A DNA stretch of 64,000 nt. It comes from Mya arenaria. Taxonomy: Eukaryota; Mollusca; Bivalvia; Myida; Myidae. Below the pieces are notes generated by a model. That model had not been told where the DNA came from and made no database searches. It worked only from the letters and a program-made list of their open reading frames with translations. Shown piece by piece: positions 1-12,455 of this stretch. The translations under genes and the position numbers were made by a program. The first letter of the stretch is position 1. Every line of letters begins with the position of its first letter. The stretch spans positions 24,681,989 to 24,745,988 of the forward strand of contig NC_069124.1 in the NCBI RefSeq assembly GCF_026914265.1. The letters are read 5' to 3'.

Positions 1-403
1 GTGCTTGTTAGTTTCTCTTTTAAGAGATAAGTCTTGTAATAGATCAAGTCTTAATTACTCGGTCGTAAAACAGGAATGTGTTTATGTATTGGATTATTGG
101 TTTAATTTACAATATAAAATTATCAAAAGTACCAGTTTGAGGTTTTATGTAGACGAGTTTTGAATGTCTATTTGAAAGGAAATTGGATCTATTTGATATT
201 TATGGTACAAGGAGCGTAAACTTCCTATATCTTAATAATCCCCTTATCAGCAAAGCCTCGTACACATTGACAGTATTGTGTCCAAACATACTTAAAATCA
301 TCATAACCTCCTTCAATGTAAGTTTGATATTACTGTGTTCCATTTCACTCAATATACGCTTGTAATCTGAGGTTTTAATGTATTGTAACCAGTGTATGTA
401 TAC

Positions 404-3400
404 CTTGTTCGCAATATTTTTATCCATGCCTAGCTCGACAAGCGTCTCAATGTCTTCCATTGACTGACCTTGAACTGCTTTGTGGAGAGGGGTCTCGCCT
501 TCCTGATAAAAGCACACATATTCATTAAGACCTTACATTATCGACTGGCAATACATTAAAGATTTACTCTTACTCCCAAATAGGATTTCCCACAATAAAT
601 ACAATAGTTTAAATATACCAAGAAGGATGAACAAATTTCGAAAGCAGTGGTTCTTATTTCTACTATATGAGACGATTGTAGATCGTAGTAAATCTTTAAG
701 CACTCACCAATCATTTAATATCTTTTGCATTTTCAGCTATTAATTAAACGGTTACAATCGTGTTATCAGTAATTGATATTTTCCATAAATGCATTATTTA
801 GTAAGAAGTTAAAGGTATATCACTCAAAATTCGTGTTTGTTATACATGTGTATGTATTGATTTTGAAAAACTGTCGATTTAAATTAAACCTCTCACAGCT
901 TCGTTTTTATTTTACATTTCTTTTCATTCTTATGACACTTTTATGGCTACTGCCAAACTTATTATTTATGAATACGCAGTTATTCAACTGGAATTAATGA
1001 GAAGCTATTATGCACCTATTCAAGTATTTGCATTTACAAACTCAATGGATAGAATCACTATCGAGATGTCTGATTTATTCAAAAGCTCCTAAAGAAAGGT
1101 CGCAAGCTCATCTATTTTATCCGTATTGGTTCGTGCTGTTTGAATCATTTCTATAAGGTTTTACTAAGAGCTTTTTATATATAGGCATAATATGATTTAA
1201 GAAACGCATTAATAAAATGTCTATATGATCATGTTGTTCGTTTTTTACCTCCGTTTAATATATCATGTTTTTAAATAATTATACAAAAGAATACTATATC
1301 ATCATATCACAATAGAAGAGTCATTATGGTGTCATTCAAAATTATAATTCGTTCAAAAATAATACAATGAATCTAATGTCTAAAATGCATTAATACATCT
1401 TTTCATCCTAATGATGGATGGCTTACCTTAGGTTTGGGTTAACACTACCCATATAATGCAGTATATTATTTCTAAAAACATACGCTATTGTAGGGATTTA
1501 GATCAGCCCCTTTCGACTGTAGATACCGTACAACGTCTAAATATCCGTATTTCGCCGCATAGTGCATTGCCGTATTCCCGCCAGCCTGAAATGTTATTCG
1601 TTTAACATTATAGTTAGATGACATGAAAATAATTCTTAATGAATAAGAATAAGCGAGGTGAGTGAATGACTGACTGAAAATACAACCTCATAGACTGATA
1701 CATTGACAACGCAAAATCTGACGCAGGGGATGTGCATCGGATGAGTGGCAGTAGGCGGTCCTTTAAACACCGGGGAAAGTTGAAATTCTTAATGACTAAG
1801 GCTAGTACTTAATGCTTGCCTATCTGCAATTTCATTGGCTGAAGATGTTGCTTGTATTCTGATTGTTTTTGATCTATTGAAAGGAAGGTCATATAAGTTC
1901 ATATAAAAAAGGCTTAAGTCTGTTTAGGGGCGATATTAGCGGCCATGTGAGTGGGGAATATCACAGGCGGCAGTTGCGTTGACATGACCCACTCTATAGC
2001 CATACCCTCTCCTTGAAAAATTAGTAAAATAAATATTCAAGACCAAAATGATTTGGAACATGATCATCTATCACAAAACCCTATATATCGCCATATGGTG
2101 TGTCCATAGAGGGGGTCATGTCAACGCAACTGCCGCCTGTGGGGAATACAGATAAAACAGTATCATTCTCAATAACAAAATAAATCTATAAAAGTATACA
2201 TTAAAGTCTATGTATAGAATTGATGCGAAATCAAACGTAGGTCTTAAGCGAAAATAAAGGCATGATACCTTGTTTTGTTGGTTCACCGACGCGCCAGCCT
2301 GAACCATCTTCTTGATAATTTCTAGTTTTCCCCTCCTGGCAGCAAGATGAATTGGGTTGTCTCCCCTCTGATACAAAATGAATTATATGTTAATTACGTT
2401 CGTTAACATATGATTGTTCTGATACTAAAGCAATGTTAGATTCTTTCGAAGTGTTGATGTACATGAAATGAAATATGTACAACAGAACAATTTTTGTCAA
2501 AGCATGGCATATTTAAAAAATCAAGAACGCTTGGCTCGATATCGCTTAGCTCGATTTCCTCGTTGGCTCGAACTTGAAGTAAAAAGGACATTATTTTTTT
2601 TACCCTATTTAAGCATTCTCGCTTGGTTCGATATTCGCAAGGCTCAAAGTTTTTTTGGCCGGTCCCTGGAATATCGAGCCAACGGGTTTCAACTGTATAT
2701 CAAATATATATATATATATAGTGTTTAATACAAAAAAACAAGCCACTAATATACTACACTTATCTTCCGAATTTACAGCATTCTGTTATTACATTGTCAA
2801 GGGAGAAGTCGATATTTCCCGGCTCAACATCCAGGAGTTCCACCACCTCCTCATCACTGCTGTCCAGCAGCTTGTCGATCAACCTCCGGCCTCTTTCCTA
2901 CAACACCACAACACATATGGTGACAATAAATTACTAGATTTTTATCAACGCCCGCCCCCTCTTCCCCCCTTCCGTTAAATTGTATTTACTTAAATAAAAA
3001 AGAACTAGTGTCTGTGTTTGCGTACCGGTCCGGTACTGTGCGGGAACGACGTTATGCACATACCTACGCTGTCGATGTAGAACATTCACATGTAAAAATG
3101 TGTTGCAATCTAGTTCGTGGTTGGACTAGGAAAACACGTGTATATGGTCCCTTGTGCAATACGAAAGAACATAAACACATATGCAATGGTGTAACAGTCA
3201 TCTAACTTTTTTTTTAAATGTCACCCATTCCCTATTTAAAAAAGAATTCGGATGGAAATCTAATAATTAATTTATATTGGCCTATTGGGTATATTAAAAT
3301 TAATACTAACATATGAACAGTCAACGTCAGATATTGGGAGATTGCGAAAAACTTTGTGCATTCGTAACTACCCGCAGGGACGTAGCTTCTTATAGGCCGC

Positions 3401-4585
3401 ATAGGCCGTGGTCTATAAAACGTTAAATGTATTATGGCCAATAAACAAATAGAAATACGGGACATATACATTTGATTATGGAGCAGACTATTAAACCCGG
3501 CTTACACATCATTTATAGGAAAGCAACGCCTATGACCCGTACCCAGACCCGAATATTATGGCGGGTCCGTGGTCTAGTGATAACACAATCTAAACCTATC
3601 AATCTAGGGGTGGCAGGTTCGATTCCCCGTCGCATCACTAAAAAATACTAATCGTCTTCCAGGAGTGACGTTAAATGGAGGTCCTGTGTGACAGTGCTAT
3701 AAACAGGTGCACGTTAAAGAACCAGGGTAGCTCTAACCAGGGTTACATTCTGTCTATGAACTATGCTCCAAAACCCTACAATCTTTTCGGAGCACTCGCA
3801 GAATGGGAAAGGCCCGAGTGCGAGTATAAATAACCTTACCCATCCAACCCTGACCCGTACAAAGTAAAAGTTGCACTCAGCATAGAAACATGAAGGCTCG
3901 CATTAACACTGTCAGAACGTGTTTTTTTTCGTGTTTTTACGTGTCGTCACTGGCGTGTTCTAATTTGTATGTGATAAATGTAAACTCGCTTTGAATTAGC
4001 ATAACACTCTTCGTGATGGCTAGACCATTTAAAGCTGCACTCCCACAGATTGAACGTGTTTACAACTTTTTTTTATTCTTTGTCTTGGAACGAGCTAATT
4101 TTTGCGAAAAACCATGGAAACCAGTTATATAAGACTGCTGACAAAAATTAGATCGCAGATTTTTATATTTGAGTTCAAATGTTTTATGCATTTTTCTTAA
4201 ACCGTTAGTAACGGTCTAAGCCATAAAACATTATTTTTTGAACGGAAATATGCAAATTTGCAATCTGGTTTTTGTCAGCAATCTTTTATCATTGGTTTGT
4301 AGATAATTACGCAATAATTTGCTCTTTCCAAGACAAAACAATAAAAAAGTTGTAAAAATGGTATATCTATGAGAGTGCAGCTTTAACTATGATGAACTAA
4401 TGATGAACAATTAGTAATAGTTTCTAAGCATAATTTACAAAAATAGCACTTTAATGACATGTTGAATATTAGAAAATTGCTTAAGGCTTTTGCCTAGGTT
4501 CAAAACAATTCCATGAGCATCATACTCTGTAAAGGAATGCTTATTAACCAAACAATACGCACCGCTGGATGCATAGTCACTGGAT
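404..4585 (-). CDS. ANK-ZU5-UPA gene copy 1, 5' part (five coding exons; 3' part beyond left edge)
   Basis: Partial gene read right to left. Coding exons are 4563-4574 (ATG at 4574; exon reaches 4585), 2793-2897, 2269-2367, 1484-1585 and 404-502, all with AG/GT borders and all phase 0. They give 139 residues starting MHPA-ERGRR. After a 35-residue helical lead come three ankyrin repeats, each one exon of 33-34 codons, with hallmark motifs NPIHLAARRG, NTAMHYAAKYG and TPLHKAVQG. The next exon, as in copy 2, would lie past the left edge, so the ZU5 and UPA parts are not visible. It differs from copy 2 at 10 of 139 residues, with no stop or frameshift, so it looks like a working paralogue. Ankyrin repeats normally bind protein partners. 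The start is the first in-frame ATG after an upstream stop in the same frame. Confidence 0.82.
556..880. mobile_element. TTAAAGATGCACTCTTACT-type MITE (family 2), unit A copy
   Basis: Similar to 24,256-24,640 in unit B (same position, so older than the duplication), to about 7,353-7,560, and to the inverted copy at 45,601-45,888. Ends carry TTAA and an inverted CACTCTTA motif. Confidence 0.55.
1962..2141. mobile_element. 180-bp MITE with 8-bp target-site duplication
   Basis: Inverted termini of about 29 bp begin CACAGGCGGCAGTTGCGT. They are flanked by GGGAATAT (1954-1961) and GGGAATAC (2142-2149). Unit B has the unoccupied site near 26,180. An 8-bp duplication fits hAT- or P-type elements. 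Confidence 0.8.
2515..2697. mobile_element. pogo/Tigger-like MITE, unit A
   Basis: Shows the GTTGGCTCGA ... TCGAGCCAACGGGTTTC inverted pattern. Unit B has it at the same place (26,559-26,694), so it predates the duplication. Confidence 0.65.
3543..3850 (+). mobile_element. tRNA-derived SINE with 10-bp target-site duplication
   Basis: A box (TGGTCTAGTGATAACAC) and B box (GGTTCGATTCC) are followed by a long body. Flanking repeats TGACCCGTAC lie at 3533-3542 and 3851-3860. Absent at the matching site in unit B (near 27,495). Confidence 0.82.
4033..4382. mobile_element. TTAA-flanked palindromic MITE (family 1)
   Basis: Ends AGCTGCACTC and GAGTGCAGCT are inverted, with TTAA on both sides (4029-4032, 4383-4386), the piggyBac-type signature. 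Other copies are at 40740-41080, 53026-53340 and, decayed, about 32,533-32,876. Confidence 0.7.
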
Positions 4586-5744
4586 CTGAAATGAAATGTG
4601 AAATATGAAGGTTTTTTCATAAACATCAAATGCATGGGTTGTGGGAACCATATTTTAATTGAAACAGCTTATGTGGTATTTCGTTTAGTTATGCAGATAG
4701 GATATAAAAACAGTTGAACGGTTGAAAATTATTCATTATATCATACACATAATAATGCTTTAAATTATGTAATACAGTCAAAACTCCCTGTGTCGAAGTC
4801 GTTGGGACTTCTTCAATACATGTACTTCGAGATAACGAACATTCGTTATAACAGTTGATATATGTTGCATACATCTGCATCGAGATTACGCACATTCGAT
4901 TACAAGCAAACTTTCCCATACATTATGTGGATTTAAAGAAAAACCTTTTAAGAGCAAGACATGTTATTGACTTTTTACTCAAAAATGATTACCGTAGAAA
5001 AAAACACTCTCTTTTTTGTACTAAGTAAAATTGGCAACAAGAAATCAGATTTTAAGCTTGGCCAAAATAAATTCCCCTTTTACCATATACACAGGAATGA
5101 AATAGTATATGTACATGAAAAAGTACTGGGTCATTTTCGAGAAACTTGGGCCAGATGTAAAAGTTTTTCAATACAAATATATATATATATATTAAACAAG
5201 GTATTTAATGTCAGATTTATAGATTTAAATTGAGGGGTGAGTGCGAAACGGTTCTTAGTGACCTTGAATAAAGAAGAAGATAGAACCTTTTCGCTTTCAC
5301 CCCTCCAAATGATAGTTCAACAACTACTTCTCTCGTTTTAGAATTTTGTTCAGAGTGGGGGTTTTCATCATAAACTTCTATTGAGATAAAAAATATACAT
5401 TAAAGCATTCACCCGGAAGCCTCCAGTTTTCTTTTAATGAATTCTACATAGCTCTTTTTTAAATGTTTAACTACTCTGTGCTATTTCTATTCAAATCATT
5501 AATGAGATTTCGAATGAGGCATTGAATCTCCAATCTGCGCAGTAAGAAATCATTGTTTGTAAATTGTAGTTAAAGCAAACAGCACATCGGCTTCTAGCTG
5601 GGGCGCCTATTCTAATATCTTTAAAAGAAGTCTTAAAAATGATAATGTTTTGCATAATATCTTTCGCAATGCGGCAAGATTGAATGCGTATTGTATTTCA
5701 TATCTTAAAAGACGTATTCATAATAAAATATTTACACCCCAATT

Positions 5745-6404
5745 TCCATTCCTTAAATAAACTGCCTTTCGGCAATTGCGTTCATCAATCGATGAACGCA
5801 ACATCATCGGATATGTTCAGATCGTAACTCATTGCATAACAATATACATGAGCACTATTGATCTTGTTATTGTTTGTATTGTGTCAGCAGCTCCCGTGAA
5901 ACATAAATCAACATTTTTAAAAGTGTTCATTTATTATATTTTAAATGTATTGTTGCCATAAGTATTTCAATTTTACGTTTTAAAGTGATTTCAAGTGGTT
6001 GATCTTTTCCCGCGTTATTGTGACGTCATTTGAAAAAATGTTCCCGGTTACAGTCGGGTCGTTCTATTTACAGAATCGGTAAGAACGGATTACTGAAAGG
6101 TTTTCTTAAATGAAATGAAGTATTTTTTAACAATTCTTGAATGAAATAATGAACTATTGGTGTAAATATAAGGAATGAATTGCGGGATTGATGTCATTAT
6201 CGGGGATATGAACGCAATTGGGTTTGTCAAAGTACGCGTGGAGTCATTCGGGCTCCACCAACATTGACGTGTCATTATCGGGGATATGAACGCAATTGGG
6301 TTGGCCAAAGTACGCGTGGAGTCCTTCGGACTCCACCCATATTGACCAACCCAATTGCGTTCATACCCCGATAATTACATCAACCCCGCAATTCATTCCT
6401 TAAA
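5745..6404. mobile_element. Insertion in unit A containing a long foldback (6171-6404)
   Basis: Unit B lacks about 650-700 bp here. From 6171 to 6404, a stretch with GAATTGCGGG and CGGGGATATGAACGCAATTG is repeated in inverted form, with one internal direct duplication of about 55 bp. The palindrome ends in ATTCATTCC. The exact element borders are unclear. Confidence 0.5.
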
Positions 6405-6769
6405 TGACGTCATTATATATATATACTATTCATTATATAATTAAGGTAATTATTCTTGACATTATAAAGCGAGGTTTTTTGTTATTCAAAATAAATTACA
6501 AGCTTAAGACTGTTTAAGACTTAAAAAGAATATAAAATATATGCTCATCTAATACGAAAGAAATTGAACTCGTTTACTAAAACCGATCAGCTCACCAAAG
6601 CTCAATTTTAGAATTGCCACATTGAATGACCCCGCATTTAATATCCGCCCTATATGAATCTTAATATTCCATGTAAAAATATGTCACAAAATATGCATGG
6701 CTTTATTGCACAAGGTGGGCGGCTTATTCTGACCCTGTGACGCCACATCATACTCCATAATGGTATCAA

Positions 6770-7060
6770 TAATGTTAGAATGACGTTAATAAACGATTTT
6801 TTACCATTAATTCCATAACTCGATGTTAGGAAGACTTTTATAAATGAAATATTTCACCATTAATTCCATAACGCGATGTTAGAATGACATAAATAAACTA
6901 TTTTCACCGTTATAATGTCTTTAAATAAATGAAATATTTCACCATTATTCCAAAACGCGATGTTAGAAAGACTTTAATAAATGAACTATTTCACCATTAA
7001 TTCCATAGCGCGATGTTAGAATGACGTTAATAAATTAAATATTTCACCACTAAATCGTCA
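6770..7060. repeat. Short tandem array (about 55-60 bp unit, about 5 copies) beside the copy 1 first exon
   Basis: The motif CGATGTTAGAATGACGT ... TTCACCATTAATTCCATAA recurs five times. Unit B has essentially one unit at 30,430-30,510. The array ends a few bases from the donor at 7,065. Confidence 0.7.
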
Positions 7061-7065
7061 CGTAC

Positions 7066-7218
7066 CTTGATAATAATGCCAAGTTTAGTTATATACATCG
7101 GACATGTTGATAACGTGCACTCTGATGCATGAAGCCACACTCGACTAGCACCTTGTGAAATTATCGCAGATTCAATTTGCGCATTTTGACTTGAGTCGAA
7201 TTTAACCGCCCGAATCAA
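7066..7218 (-). other. Probable non-coding first exon of copy 1 (donor at 7,065)
   Basis: The sequence ending ATCAAG with a GTACGTGAC donor is conserved in copy 2 at 30,520. Copy 1 is open here for 63 codons, but copy 2 has a stop in that frame. Splicing to the exon at 4,585 would also put TGA right after the junction. It is therefore read as 5' UTR. The 5' end is unknown, and no TATA box was identified with confidence. Confidence 0.4.
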
Positions 7219-7879
7219 GAAGGCAGTACCAATAATCGATATGCGCCAATTGTAATAATTATATACAAAATAAGGCTGAGGCTACAAAGTGTGTTTTGTC
7301 GTGTAAGTCTTGGGTCTTGTGATAACTTAATAGCTTATTTTTAATACAAGCTTTAAAAGATGCACTCTTACTCACAGATAAGATTTACCACAATTAATAA
7401 TATTGTTTACATATTCCAAAAAGGATGAATTAATGTCAAGAACAATGGTTTTTATGATGAGTACCGAGTTTAATTTGAAATTTAAAAAAAAAAATTCTCT
7501 ATTTTGCAGAGAAAATATCAATCATTTATGATATTTTCACTGTTGTTATTTCACTGATAAAACTCCATATTTCATCGAAAAGCACGAAATATCATCTTTT
7601 ATTTAATATATTAAAGTCAACACGAATATCACATGTCCTTTGTTTTAGATGAGGCTGGAACAAAACAAGGTGTATTCAATTGTTTGTGCATGTTTTGTTT
7701 GATCATATACATATTTATACATGATCGTTCAGATATATCATTCGGCGTATTCTGTTCAAGCAATCACGATATTTTGTAAATAAGTTTAACATTCAGCAGA
7801 AATACCATATCAATTTGAAGATATCTCGGAGGCTTCAGGATTCAAGCATTACACACTTATCTGATAAAGATTTTTGTGT

Positions 7880-10725
7880 TTGTGTTATGCCGTTGGTTGG
7901 TTTGCTAGTACGTTTATTAATTGCGCTATGCCGATGGTTGGTTTCTAAGCACGTTTTGATATTGTGTTATGCCGGTGGTTGGTTTCTAAACACGTATTGA
8001 TGTTGCGTTATGCCTGAGGTTGGTTTGCTAGCACGTTTTGCTCTTGCGTTATGCCGGTGGTTGGTTTCTAAGCACGTATTGATATTACGTTATGCCGGTG
8101 GTTGGTTTCTAAGCACGTATTGATGTTGCGTTATGCCGGTGGTTGGTTTCTAAACACGTATTGATGTTGCGTTATGCCTGAGGTTGGTTTGCTAGCACGT
8201 TTTGATATTGCGTTATGCCGGTGGTTGGTTTCTAAGCACGTATTGATATTGCGTTATGCCGGTGGTTGGTTTCTAAGCACGTATTGATATTGCGTTATGC
8301 CGGTGGTTGGTTTCTAAGCACGTATTGATATTGTGTTATGCCGGTGGTTGGTTTCTATGCACGTATTGATATTGCGTTATGCCGGTAGTTGGTTTCTACG
8401 CACGTTTTGATATTACGTCATGCCTATGGTTGGTTTCTAAGCACGTATTGATATTGTGTTATGCCGGTGGTTGGTTTCTAAGCACGTTTTGTTATTGCGT
8501 TATGCCGGTGGTTGGTTTGCTAGCACGTTTTGTTATTGCGGTATGCCGGTGGTTGGTTTGCTAGCACGTTTTGCTCTTGACTTATGCAGACGGGCGTTTT
8601 GGTAGTACGTTAAGTAATTGCGTTATGCCGGTGTTTGGTTTGTAGACACGTTCAGTAATTGCCTAATGCCTGTGTTTGATTTGCTAGCACGTTTAGTAAT
8701 TACGTTATGCCGGTGGTTGGTTTCTTAGCACGTATTGATATTGCGTTATGCCGGTGGTTGGTTTCTAAGCACGTATTGATATTGCGTTATGCCGCTGGTT
8801 GGTTTCTAAGCACGTATTGATATTGCGTTATGCCGCTGGTTGGTTTCTAAGCACGTATTGATACTGCGTTATGCCGGTTGTTGGTTTCTATGCACGTATT
8901 GATATTGCGTTATGCCGGTGGTTAGTTTTTAAGCACGTATTGATATTGCGTTATGCCGATGGTTGATTTCTAAGCACTTATTGATATTGCGTTATGCCGG
9001 TGGTTGGTTTCTAAGCACGTTTTGTTATTGCGTTTTGCCGGTGGTTGGTTTGCTAGCACGTTTTGCTCTTGACTTATGCAGACGGGCGTTTTGGTAGTAC
9101 GTTAACTAATTGCGTTATGTCGGTGGTTGGTTTGCTAGCACGTTTAGTAATTGCGTTATGCCGGTGTTTTGTTTGCTAGCACGTGAAGTAACTGCGTTAT
9201 GCCGGTGGTTGGTTTGTAGGCACGTTCAGTAATTGCCTAATGCCTGTGTTTGATTTGCTAGCACGTTTTGTAATTTCGTTATGCCGGTGGTTGGATTGCA
9301 GGCAGGTTCAGTAATTACGTTATGCCGGTGGTTGGTTTCTTAGCACGTATTGATATTGCGTTATGCCGGTGGTTGGTTTCTATGCACGTATTGATATTGC
9401 GTTATGCCGGTGGTTGGTTTCTAAGCACGTATTGATATTGCGTTATGCCGGTGGTTGGTTTCTTAGCAAATATTGATATTGCGTCATGCCGGTGGTTGAT
9501 TTCTAAGCACGTTTTGATATTGCGTTATGCCGGTGGTTGGTTTTTAAGCACGTATTGATATTGCGTTATGCCGGTGGTTGGTTTCTAAGCACGTCTTGAT
9601 ATTGCGTTATGCCGGTGGTTGGTTTGCTAGCACGTTTAGTAATTGCGTTATGCCGGTGTTTGGTTTGCTAGCACGTTAAGTAACTGCGTTATACCGGTGG
9701 TTGGTTTACAGGCACGTTCAGTAATTGCGTAATGCATGTGTTTGGTTTGCTAGCAGGTTTAGTAATTGCGGTATGCCGGTGGTTGGATTGCAGGCACGTT
9801 CAGTAATTGCGTTGTGCCATTGTTTGGTTTGCTATCACGTTTAGTAATTGCGTTATGCACGTGGTTTGTTTGCAGGCACGTTTAGTAATAGCGTTTGCAG
9901 CTACGTTTAGTAATTGCGTTATGCCAACGGGTGGTTTGCATGCACGTTTAGTAATTGTGTTTTGCCAGTGGTTGGTTTGCTACCACGTTGAGTAATTGCG
10001 TTATGCCGGTGTTTGGTTTGCAGGCATGTTCAGTAATTGCGCTATGTAGCTGTTTGGTTTGCAGGCACGTTCAGTAATTGCATTATGCCGTTGGTTGGTT
10101 TGCTTGCACGTTAAGTAATCGTTTTATGCCGTTGTTTGGTTTGCAGGCACGTTCAGTAATTGCGTTATGCCGGTGGTTGGTTTGCTAGCACGTTTAATAA
10201 TTGCGTTCTGTAATTGCATTATGCCGGTGGTTGGTTTGCTAGCACGTTTAGTAGTTGCGTTATGCCGGTGTTTGGCTTGCTGTGCGCACGTTAAGTAATT
10301 GCGTTATGCCGACGGGTGGTTTGCAGGCACGTTCAGTAATTGCATTATGCCGTTGGTTGGTTTGCTTGCACGTTTAGTAATCGTTTTATGCCGTTGTTTG
10401 GTTTGCAGGCACGTTCAGTAATTGCGTTATGCCGGTGGTTGGTTTGCTAGCACGTTTAATAATTGCGTTCTGTAATTGCATTATGCCGGTGGTTGGTTTG
10501 CTAGCACGTTTAGTAGTTGCGTTATGCCGGTGTTTGGCTTGCTGGCACGTTTAGTAATTGCGTTATGCCGACGGGTGGTTTTTAGGCGCGTTTAGTAATT
10601 GCGTTTTGCCGGCGGAAGTTTTGCATGTACGTTTTGTTATTGCGTTATTCCAGTGGTTGGTTTGCTAGCACGTTTATAAATCGCGTTATGCCGACGTTAA
10701 GTTATTGCGTTATTCTGGCAAACAC
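7880..10725. repeat. 41-bp minisatellite array A (about 70 copies)
   Basis: The unit has GCGTTATGCCGGTGGTTGG, then TTTCTAAGCACGTATTGATATT or TTTGCTAGCACGTTTAGTAATT. Two main variant types occur in blocks. The period is 41 bp, so all frames are mixed and the short ORFs inside are not genes. Confidence 0.92.
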
Positions 10726-10855
10726 AATAGCAAAACGTGCTTGCAAGCCAACCTCCGGCATAACGCAATAACTTGAAGTAAACCACCCTTCGGCAAAACG
10801 AAAGATCAAAACGTTCTAGCAAACCAAACACCGGTATAACGGAAGATCAAAAGAA
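10726..10855. repeat. Inverted tail of array A
   Basis: Three degenerate 41-bp units appear in reverse complement (GCATAACGCAATA, CCAACCTCCGGC, AACGTTCTAGCAAACC). The array therefore flips orientation at about 10,725. Confidence 0.75.
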
Positions 10856-10979
10856 ATAGAGCACAAAATTAACCCATAAAATGAAAGCTTTGAATATTGT
10901 TACGCATATAAGACCATAGTTACAGTGGTAACACAGGTATATTGTAAAGCGTGTATACTGAAAATTGTGTTACAACCGG

Positions 10980-11865
10980 TTACATCAAAAATGTTCAGGT
11001 CGACAACTGATCTTAATAATACGGTACAATAGTTACAATGAGTTACAGCAACATTTTTGAACAGTTCAAAAAAATGTTTTTGTCTATGTCAAACATCAGG
11101 TTATGCGGTTACATAGGTTACATCGAAATTTTCATCAAAAAGCGTGTTTTCAGGTCAACATCTCATCAGAGTTATGCGGTTACAATAGTTACAATGAGTG
11201 ACAGCAACGTTTTTGAAAAGTTTGAAAAAGCGTTGTTGTTTTTCTGTCTGAAATATCGGGCTACGCGGTTACATCGGTTATAACTGGTTAAAACAGTTAC
11301 AGCGAAAATTTTCAAAGTTCAACATCTAGGTCTACATCTGAGCTTAGTATTGCGGTTTCAATAGTTACAATGAGGTATAGCAAAGTTTTTGAAATATTTG
11401 AAAAAGTGATGTTTTTTCTATCTGAATAATCGGGTTACGCGGTTACATTGGTTACAACTGGTTACATCTGTTACATCGAAAAATTTCAAGGTTCAACATT
11501 AAAAATCGGGTTTTGAGGTCTACATCTGATCTTAGTTATACGGTTACAATAGATACAATGAGTTACAGCAAAGGTTTTAATTAGTTTGAAAAAGAAGTTT
11601 TTTTTCTATCTTAAATATCGGGGTACGCGATTACATTGGTTACAACTGGTTACATCGGTTACATCGAAAATTTTCATCAAAAAACGAGATTTTAGGTCGA
11701 CATCTGATCAGAGTTATGCGGCTACATTAGTTTCAATGTACACTATATTTAGATATATGAAACTTAACTTGTTTTTTCATCGAACCATTAGTAACTGTGT
11801 TAAATGATGACTTTTCAATAACTTTGCTATAAGTCATTGTTACTAATGTAACCGCATAACTCACT
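10980..11865. repeat. Degenerate 155-190-bp tandem repeat with an inverted end copy
   Basis: The block ACAATGAGTTACAGCAA ... GGTTACATCGAAAATTTTCA recurs at about 11,035, 11,190, 11,370 and 11,555. At 11,810-11,865 a reverse-complement copy (TTGCTATAAGTCATTGTTAC) closes the array. Confidence 0.65.
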
Positions 11866-12455
11866 TGCAGGCCAGTTTCGTAAATTCCAATATAGCTTAG
11901 TGGTTTATACAAAAAATACAAAGGTATTAAGGATGGATTGAGTATGCACCCGTGACGGTTAATATCAAGTTGACAATATTGATGGTCAATTAAATATTTA
12001 CACGTTAACGTCATGAAACCGAAAACTAATAAAGTAACTTGGTCTGTTCTGTTCTACAGATAAAATAGGTATTGCTGTTGTTTGTGTTTATTCTAAGGAT
12101 ATTCTGGTTACACGCTACCATTATAATTTCATATACATAATACATGTATAAACAACTTTTCAGATATTCTTGCGCAAATGTAGACTGTGACAACGATACA
12201 TAACCTTAAAATAAAACATGTAAACCAATAAAAAGGGAGGTCAGTTGATGCCTTAGAAGTATATTTCTACTTGAAATAAGATTGCACAAATTTGCATAGT
12301 TGGACTTGAAATTATATCCGATTTGACCTTTGCTTTGGAAGAATGTTTCATCATCACATTTGAAAGTTTAGGACTATCTACTACTAACTAGAACAACAAC
12401 AATTTCAATTATTCACAGTATAATCTTCATGTAACAATTAACAACAGTGTCTTAA

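Larger units (their letters stand above)
1..10850. repeat. Duplication unit A (left copy of the ANK-gene segment)
   Basis: The segment is collinear with 23,735-34,915: same exon order, introns, old MITEs, probable first exon and 41-bp array. It differs by insertions unique to one unit. The left boundary is outside the window. Confidence 0.85.

Noticed and set aside
3563..3640. Functional tRNA gene
   Set aside because: A and B boxes are present, but no acceptor-stem pairing or CCA-ready end; the sequence continues as a SINE flanked by target duplications.
7027..7218. 63-codon frame as a coding first exon of copy 1
   Set aside because: The paralogue has an in-frame stop, and splicing to the next exon gives an immediate TGA.
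7815..9995. Frames reading repeated MPVVGF / RLVCWHV-like strings, also at 33,915-34,913
   Set aside because: Products of the 41-bp minisatellite; the period is not a multiple of three and frames break repeatedly.
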